From Thermoplasmata archaeon (GTDB lineage: Archaea; Thermoplasmatota; Thermoplasmata; Methanomassiliicoccales; Methanomethylophilaceae), in NCBI GenBank assembly GCA_015063245.1, contig SUSV01000005.1, forward strand, positions 28,431-92,430: a stretch of 64,000 nucleotides of DNA, written 5' to 3'. Position 1 is the first letter of the stretch. Each line of letters opens with the position of its first letter. The notes under the pieces were generated by a model. The model was not told the DNA's origin and ran no database searches. It worked only from the letters and a program-made list of their open reading frames with translations. The translations under genes and the position numbers were made by a program. Below are positions 59,507 to 64,000 of the stretch, one piece after another.

Positions 59507-59555
59507 TTTTTATGGATTATAATCCAGATTTTTATTACATTCAAATCCATAAAAA
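59507..59555. promoter_or_regulatory. Long inverted repeat upstream of the DUF4143 ATPase gene
   Basis: TTTTTATGGATT (59507-59518) and AATCCATAAAAA (59544-59555) are perfect 12-base arms; GGATTATAATCC (59514-59525) is a further palindrome, and more TATGGAT/ATCCA half-sites lie at about 59486 and 59567. The block is just ahead of the TATA box. Confidence 0.5.
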
Positions 59556-59633
59556 CCATACATGCAAATCCAGATAATTCGAGAATATAATCTCAGGAGC
59601 AATCTGCGAACGATGATCAAAAAGGAAAAAATA

Positions 59634-59666
59634 GGCTCCTGTCCGGATGGTTCCGGACAAAGAGCC
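59634..59666 (-). terminator. Intrinsic terminator of dapB
   Basis: On the minus strand GGCTC..GTCCGGA-loop-TCCGGAC..GAGCC forms a long stem, followed by TATTTTTTCCTTTTT, right after the dapB stop. Confidence 0.85.
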
Positions 59667-59673
59667 AGATGTT

Positions 59674-60474
59674 TCAGGCAAGGACGTCGGTCATAGCGTA
59701 GACCTTGCCCTTCTTCTGCTTGACGACCCACTGTGCCGCAAGCACCGCACCGGCGACGAAGACCTCGCGCGAGTGGGCTTGGTGGCGGACCTCGATCCTC
59801 TCGGCGTTACCGATGAACATGACCGTGTGGTCTCCGACAATGTCGCCTCCCCTGACGGCGTGGATTCCGATCTCCTTTCCGCGGGGGCATACTCCCTCGC
59901 GTCCGTAGACGAACTCCTTTCCTCCGAGCTCCTCGGAGATGATGTTCGCCGTGGTGAGTGCAGTTCCGCTGGGGGCGTCCTTCTTCTGGTTGTGGTGGGC
60001 CTCGATGATCTCGACATCGTAGTCGAGTCCGAGGTTCTTCGCAGCCTCCCTCACGAGCTTGAAGAACACTCCTACTCCGATGGAGTAGTTGGATGAGATG
60101 ACCGCTGCCACGTTGTTCTCGGTGACGGCATCCGTGATGTTCTTCTTCTGCTCGTCTGAGAGTCCGGTCGTTCCGATGATGAGGTTGACACCGGCCTTTG
60201 CGGCGATGGGCGCGTTGGCGGCGGTAGCGGGTGCGACGGTGAAATCGAGGAGGACATCCGTCTTGGACTCCTTCAGAACCTTCTCAAGGTCCTTGGGGTC
60301 GGATACGGGGACATCGAGCTTTCCGAGTCCGCAGATCTCTCCGATATCCTTACCGACATTGACGAGGTCGAATGCCGCGGATACGGTCATGCCTTCAGTA
60401 GCGTTGATGCGGCGGACGATCATCTGCCCCATCTTTCCACATGCCCCTACGAGGGCCGCTCTAACTTCTGCCAT
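59674..60474 (-). CDS. dapB: 4-hydroxy-tetrahydrodipicolinate reductase
   Basis: A 266-residue NAD(P)H enzyme of the lysine pathway. ALVGACGKMGQMIV is the nucleotide-binding start; EAHHNQKKDAPSGTAL carries the catalytic His-His and the substrate loop with Lys; VRGGDIVGDHTVMF is the C-terminal signature. ATG 60474 follows GGAGGAAAAG. No other dap gene is adjacent. Confidence 0.95.
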   Translation of the reverse strand: MAEVRAALVGACGKMGQMIVRRINATEGMTVSAAFDLVNVGKDIGEICGLGKLDVPVSDPKDLEKVLKESKTDVLLDFTVAPATAANAPIAAKAGVNLIIGTTGLSDEQKKNITDAVTENNVAAVISSNYSIGVGVFFKLVREAAKNLGLDYDVEIIEAHHNQKKDAPSGTALTTANIISEELGGKEFVYGREGVCPRGKEIGIHAVRGGDIVGDHTVMFIGNAERIEVRHQAHSREVFVAGAVLAAQWVVKQKKGKVYAMTDVLA

Positions 60475-60611
60475 TTCTTTTCCTCCGTATGATCCACGAG
60501 AGACCATGGTTCTGCGTGCCCATTTTATCGATGGTATAAAATGGATGGCGAATGAAATTCGGAATTCGAAGATTGCGGGTGCTGTTTATTGCGTTATTCG
60601 GAGCGGGCAGG

Positions 60612-61805
60612 TCAGCCGAGGACTATCCTCATGACCCTCATGTGCTCCACGATCCTGTGCAGATGGTCAGCGCGGTACATGTGCCTCATGTTGCCGATGA
60701 AATCGAAGCGGTAGCGCCTCTGCATCTCCCTCAGGGCATCCTCGAGGGCATTGCCGGAGGCATCGTCCCCCATGATCTCATCGAGGGTGGTCTGGCGTGT
60801 GCCGCCCGATGTGAGATTGAAGACTCCAACGCCGATCAGCCTGACGGGGCGCTTCTTCAGCGATGAGAGCATCTCGAAGGCCTCCTTCCTGATGGTCAGC
60901 GGGTCGCTGCAAGAATGGGTGGTCTTCGATCTCGTTATGCTCCTCATGTCCGAGTACGTTATCTTCAATACGACTCCGTTCCCGTGGAGCTTGTGGCGTC
61001 CGGCACGCTCAACCACGGATATGGCGAGAAGGAGGAGCACATCGTTCAGCAGCCCGTAGTTGTAGACGTCCTCCTGGAATGTTATCTCGCGGCTGATGGA
61101 CTTGGCTTCCTCCGGATTGTACGGAACGACCTTCCTGTCATCTATCCCCTGGGCGATCTCCAGGAGCAGTTCTCCCTGTCTGCCGAGGAGGCTGATGACC
61201 TCGCTCTTCCTGTCGACGAGGTCGCGTACGGTATAGATCTCTATCTCCTTCAGCTTCTTCTCGGTGCTCTTGCCGACTGTGTAGAGGACGCCGACATCGC
61301 GGTCGATGACCAGGTCGACGAAAGCCTCCCTCGTCGGGATCTCGAAGTACCCGTCGGGCTTCATCTCCTCGCTCGCCGTCTTGGCGGCGGATTTGGAGTA
61401 GGCGACGCCTACGGAACAGTTCAATCCGATCTCGTCCCTGGTGCGTCTCTTGATCTCCTTGGCCATCTCTGTGGCCCTCTCGAACGTGCCCGCGGTGTCG
61501 GTGACATCTAGGTATGCCTCATCCAGCGCGATGTACTCGGAAGCGGATGCATAGGAAGACCATAGCTCGTGGAGCTGGTTCGAGACCGACTTGTACTTAT
61601 CGAAGTTGGGATGCATGTAGACCCCTTCCGGGCACAGGCGGTACGCCTCCTTGATGTTCATAGCGGAATGCACCCCGTACTCCCTGGCCTCGTAGCTGCA
61701 TGTCGCGACAACGCCTCTCTCGGTGGGCAGGGAGCCTATGATCAGCGGTTTCCCTTTTAAAGAGGGGTCGTCACGCGACTCGACCGATGCGTAGAAAGCA
61801 TCCAT
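60612..61805 (-). CDS. dinB: DNA polymerase IV (Y family), N-terminus displaced by a probable one-base shift
   Basis: A lesion-bypass polymerase. MDAFYASVE holds the first catalytic Asp; LDEAYLDVT the second acidic pair; VGVAYSKSAAKTASEEMKPDG the fingers; GVLYTVGKSTEKKL a helix-hairpin-helix. The little finger runs from about 230 to 340. The first ATG in frame is 61805, but the conserved strand IIIHVD lies before it in the same frame without any start codon. An ATG at 61835-61837 with GAGGGGG upstream reads MLSDR and then stops; adding one base near 61823 would give MLSDRIIIHVDMDAF. So the true gene probably starts at 61837 with a frameshift, real or from sequencing. Confidence 0.9.
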   Translation of the reverse strand: MDAFYASVESRDDPSLKGKPLIIGSLPTERGVVATCSYEAREYGVHSAMNIKEAYRLCPEGVYMHPNFDKYKSVSNQLHELWSSYASASEYIALDEAYLDVTDTAGTFERATEMAKEIKRRTRDEIGLNCSVGVAYSKSAAKTASEEMKPDGYFEIPTREAFVDLVIDRDVGVLYTVGKSTEKKLKEIEIYTVRDLVDRKSEVISLLGRQGELLLEIAQGIDDRKVVPYNPEEAKSISREITFQEDVYNYGLLNDVLLLLAISVVERAGRHKLHGNGVVLKITYSDMRSITRSKTTHSCSDPLTIRKEAFEMLSSLKKRPVRLIGVGVFNLTSGGTRQTTLDEIMGDDASGNALEDALREMQRRYRFDFIGNMRHMYRADHLHRIVEHMRVMRIVLG

Positions 61806-62033
61806 ATCGACATGGATTATGATCTGTCCGATAGCATCCCCCTCTGGTTTCCCGAATACGTTCCGCGATTAATGATTTCTTGCAGACCCTCCGGGTTTTC
61901 ACCTCGATATTTAAAGGATGTCGGCTATCGGACAGTGCGGACCATCAACTGTTTTTCGAATCAATTGTTAGATAAAACAACTTAAAAATAATGAAAACTG
62001 TGGACCGAACATCCGAAATGGAAGGTACAGCAA

Positions 62034-63014
62034 ATGGACAGCAACGTACGCCCGGAATCCATGGTCCGCATCACAACCCCCGAGTTGGCAGATGCATTCA
62101 TCAAAGAACAGGTCGAAGCACTCCAGAAGCAGATCGGGGACGGAAAGGTCCTCCTCGCTCTCTCCGGAGGAGTAGATTCGTCAGTAGTAGCAGCACTTCT
62201 GATCAAGGCGATCGGAAAGAACCTCACATGCGTTCATGTCAACCACGGACTCCTCCGTAAGGGAGAGCCCGAGCAGGTCATCGAGGTCTTCAGGAACCAG
62301 ATGAACGCCAACCTCGTCTACGTCGACGCAACAGACCGTTTCCTCGACAAGCTCGCAGGAGTCTCCGACCCCGAGCAGAAGAGGAAGATCATCGGAGCCG
62401 AGTTCATCGCAGTCTTCGAGGAGGAGGCGAAGAAGATCGAGGGAGTCAAGTTCCTCGGTCAGGGAACCATCTATCCCGATATCCTCGAGAGCGACGGAGT
62501 CAAGGCGCACCACAACGTAGGAGGACTTCCCGAGAAGTTCGGCTTCGAGCTCGTTGAGCCCGTCAAGCTCCTGTTCAAGGATGAGGTCCGTGTCGTCGGA
62601 AAGCAGCTCGGTCTGCCCGATAGCATGGTCTACCGCCAGCCCTTCCCCGGTCCCGGACTCGGAGTCCGCTGTACCGGAGCAATCACGAGGGACCGTCTCG
62701 AAGCTGTCCGCGAGTCGGATGCAATCCTGCGCGAGGAGTTCGCCAACGCTGGGCTCCAGGGCAAGGTTTGGCAGTACTTCACCATCGTCCCCGATTACCG
62801 TTCCACAGGTGTCAAGGACGGAAAGAGGCTCTGGGACTGGCCCGTCGTCATCCGTGCCGTCAACACCAAGGATGCGATGACCGCGACGGTCGAGGAGATC
62901 CCCTGGCCGCTGCTCAACAAGATCACGCAGCGCATCCTCGCCGAGGTCAAGGGAGTCAACCGTGTGCTCTACGACCTCTCGCCCAAACCCTGCGCCACCA
63001 TCGAGTGGGAGTGA
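62034..63014 (+). CDS. guaAB: GMP synthetase subunit B (ATP pyrophosphatase)
   Basis: A 326-residue subunit: LLALSGGVDSSVVAALL is the PP-loop, followed by VNHGLLRKGE, LGQGTIYPDI, HHNVGGLPE and the C-terminal VVIRAVNTKDAMTA and YDLSPKPCATIEWE dimer domain. It aminates XMP using ammonia from a separate glutaminase subunit, as usual in archaea. ATG 62034 is used; ATG 62061 is possible. A terminator follows. The strong codon bias suggests high expression. Confidence 0.95.
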   Translation: MDSNVRPESMVRITTPELADAFIKEQVEALQKQIGDGKVLLALSGGVDSSVVAALLIKAIGKNLTCVHVNHGLLRKGEPEQVIEVFRNQMNANLVYVDATDRFLDKLAGVSDPEQKRKIIGAEFIAVFEEEAKKIEGVKFLGQGTIYPDILESDGVKAHHNVGGLPEKFGFELVEPVKLLFKDEVRVVGKQLGLPDSMVYRQPFPGPGLGVRCTGAITRDRLEAVRESDAILREEFANAGLQGKVWQYFTIVPDYRSTGVKDGKRLWDWPVVIRAVNTKDAMTATVEEIPWPLLNKITQRILAEVKGVNRVLYDLSPKPCATIEWE

Positions 63015-63026
63015 ATCCTTTTCCAT

Positions 63027-63043
63027 GAGGGGCTTTGCCCCTC
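63027..63043 (+). terminator. Terminator after guaAB
   Basis: GAGGGGC-ttt-GCCCCTC followed by TTCTATTGTTTT, 13 bases after the stop. Confidence 0.75.
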
Positions 63044-63225
63044 TTCTATTGTTTTAACGATATTACCCGAACAATATCAATAAAAAGTTGGGGACCTTTT
63101 AACACCGACCCCCCTGGGTGTAATGTATCAAAAAGTGAATAGATGATATAGGTTGGAATATACATCCAAATCTATAAAACTTTCTAGATTATGGGTGTTT
63201 GGCACCTATGTCTCACAGATAGGGA

Positions 63226-63239
63226 TGAAACATGTTTCA
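63226..63239. promoter_or_regulatory. Palindrome ahead of the adenosyltransferase gene
   Basis: TGAAACATGTTTCA, 14 bases perfect, lies about 10 bases before the TATA box GTTTTATTATCC (about 63247-63258) of the gene at 63288. The surrounding 240 bases hold no gene. Confidence 0.5.
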
Positions 63240-63287
63240 CGATACCGTTTTATTATCCCCCGACGATATTCGTCATAAGGTGCTATC

Positions 63288-63824
63288 ATGGTGGATGAAA
63301 TCCGCAGAGAGCTCGGTCTTGTTCAGATCTACACCGGAAACGGCAAAGGTAAGACCACCGCGGCGCTGGGGCTTGCGCTCAGAGCGAGCGGAAGGGGGCT
63401 CAACATCCTATTCGTCCAGTTCCTGAAGCCGGATGTCGGTTACGGGGAGCAGATAGCATGTTCCAGACTGGATAACATTACCATGGTCCCTATGGGATTG
63501 GACCATTTTGTATCATCCCCTCCTGCACAGGAGGACATAGACGCGGCCCATGCTGCGCTCAAGGTATCCGAGGACCTGATAGGCTCGGGGAAGTACGATG
63601 TGGCTGTCCTAGACGAGAGCATGAACGCGGTCCGGCTCAATCTCATCACGTCCAAGGAGCTCATAGATTCCCTGAACAAGAGGCCCAAGCATGTGGAGAT
63701 CATCCTCACAGGCAGGGGGCTGACGCCCGAGCTCGAGGAGTATGCGGACCTCGTCACCGAGATGAAGCTGATCAAGCATCCGATGGATCAGGGTATCGAT
63801 GCCAGAAAAGGCATAGAGTACTGA
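63288..63824 (+). CDS. cobO: Corrinoid adenosyltransferase, CobO/BtuR type
   Basis: A 178-residue P-loop enzyme that adds the 5'-deoxyadenosyl group to a corrinoid. GLVQIYTGNGKGKTTAALGLALRA is the BtuR-type P-loop start (landmark), with VQFLKP, YDVAVLDESMNAV (Walker B-like), LTGRGLTPELEEYADLVTEM and the tail DQGIDARKGIEY, all diagnostic. It fits the corrinoid theme of the window. A palindrome and TATA box lie upstream. Confidence 0.95.
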   Translation: MVDEIRRELGLVQIYTGNGKGKTTAALGLALRASGRGLNILFVQFLKPDVGYGEQIACSRLDNITMVPMGLDHFVSSPPAQEDIDAAHAALKVSEDLIGSGKYDVAVLDESMNAVRLNLITSKELIDSLNKRPKHVEIILTGRGLTPELEEYADLVTEMKLIKHPMDQGIDARKGIEY

Positions 63825-64000
63825 TCCCATCCATTGAATTCTTCATACATTTTCTGTATGCTGGCTCTTTTCAAAACAAGCATTCTGAAGAACAGGATGT
63901 AAGAACAATCGTGAATCGGAAGTAGGAAATGACCAGCAACAAAAACGAGCGGCAGACTCGTCGAGGATGGAACGCAAGGAATGAAAAAGTGCGACATTCA

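Noticed and set aside
1..64000. CRISPR array or complete insertion sequence
   Set aside because: No series of regularly spaced direct repeats of 25-40 bases and no transposase flanked by terminal repeats was seen.
63825..64000. Gene at the right edge
   Set aside because: ATG at 63981 has AAGGA before it and could start a gene that runs off the window, but only six codons are visible; the rest of the stretch holds no supported feature.

Overview
The window reads as a chromosome segment of a methylotrophic methanogenic archaeon, most likely of the order Methanomassiliicoccales (class Thermoplasmata). The reasons are a methanol methyltransferase pair (mtaC-mtaB) beside a RamA-type corrinoid activator; archaeal information genes (ATP-dependent DNA ligase, Hef helicase, ABCE1/Rli1, Trm5, diphthine synthase, split GMP synthetase subunit B); TATA boxes about 25-30 bases ahead of many start codons with no leader; and an in-frame TAG inside trm5 while every other complete gene I checked stops at TGA or TAA, as expected in an organism that decodes UAG as pyrrolysine. 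|| Layout. 0-5 kb: P-type ATPase (cut by the left edge), ligase, Hef helicase, HesB-like protein, CMD protein. 5-11 kb: degenerate SprT-like protein, a candidate structured RNA, then the methanol block on the minus strand (mtaC, mtaB, RamA-like activase, CobW-like GTPase). 11-16.5 kb: a transposase-derived gene with an unusual upstream repeat, a small SDCP-motif protein, ADP-forming acetyl-CoA synthetase, a second structured intergenic region, dphB. 16.5-24 kb (minus): an unusual ABC importer operon in which four copies of a transcobalamin-like (DUF4430-type) domain occur in three surface proteins and one permease carries an extracytoplasmic beta-propeller. 24-30 kb: trm5 with the amber codon, dcd, an S66 peptidase, a second and conventional FecCD/BtuCD-type importer, a chagasin-like inhibitor. 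30-35 kb: an SPFH plus zinc-ribbon membrane pair like Bacillus YdjI/YdjG, a broken and an intact DUF4143 ATPase, tRNA-Ile(GAT). 35-52 kb: mixed housekeeping and transport genes (exosome-linked RNA-binding protein, CNNM/CorC, isochorismatase-like hydrolase, radical SAM/SPASM enzyme, CysK, MFS, CDF, PHP proteins, Rli1, MATE, MetG). 53-58.3 kb: a sulfur block with an Rrf2 regulator, cysK, metY, divergent metA, nifS and iscU. 58-64 kb: another DUF4143 ATPase, dapB, dinB, guaA subunit B, corrinoid adenosyltransferase. || How the genes work together. Methanol-dependent methanogenesis needs a corrinoid on MtaC. The window holds the methyltransferase, the reductive activase, two importers that plausibly bring in corrinoid (or another chelate) and an adenosyltransferase. 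The sulfur block links O-acetylhomoserine formation (MetA with the acetyl-type Glu), sulfhydrylation (MetY, CysK) and Fe-S assembly (NifS, IscU) under a probable Fe-S-sensing Rrf2 regulator. || Limits. All identities come from reading motifs by eye; no database search was run. Coordinates given as approximate for RNAs and promoters are inferences.
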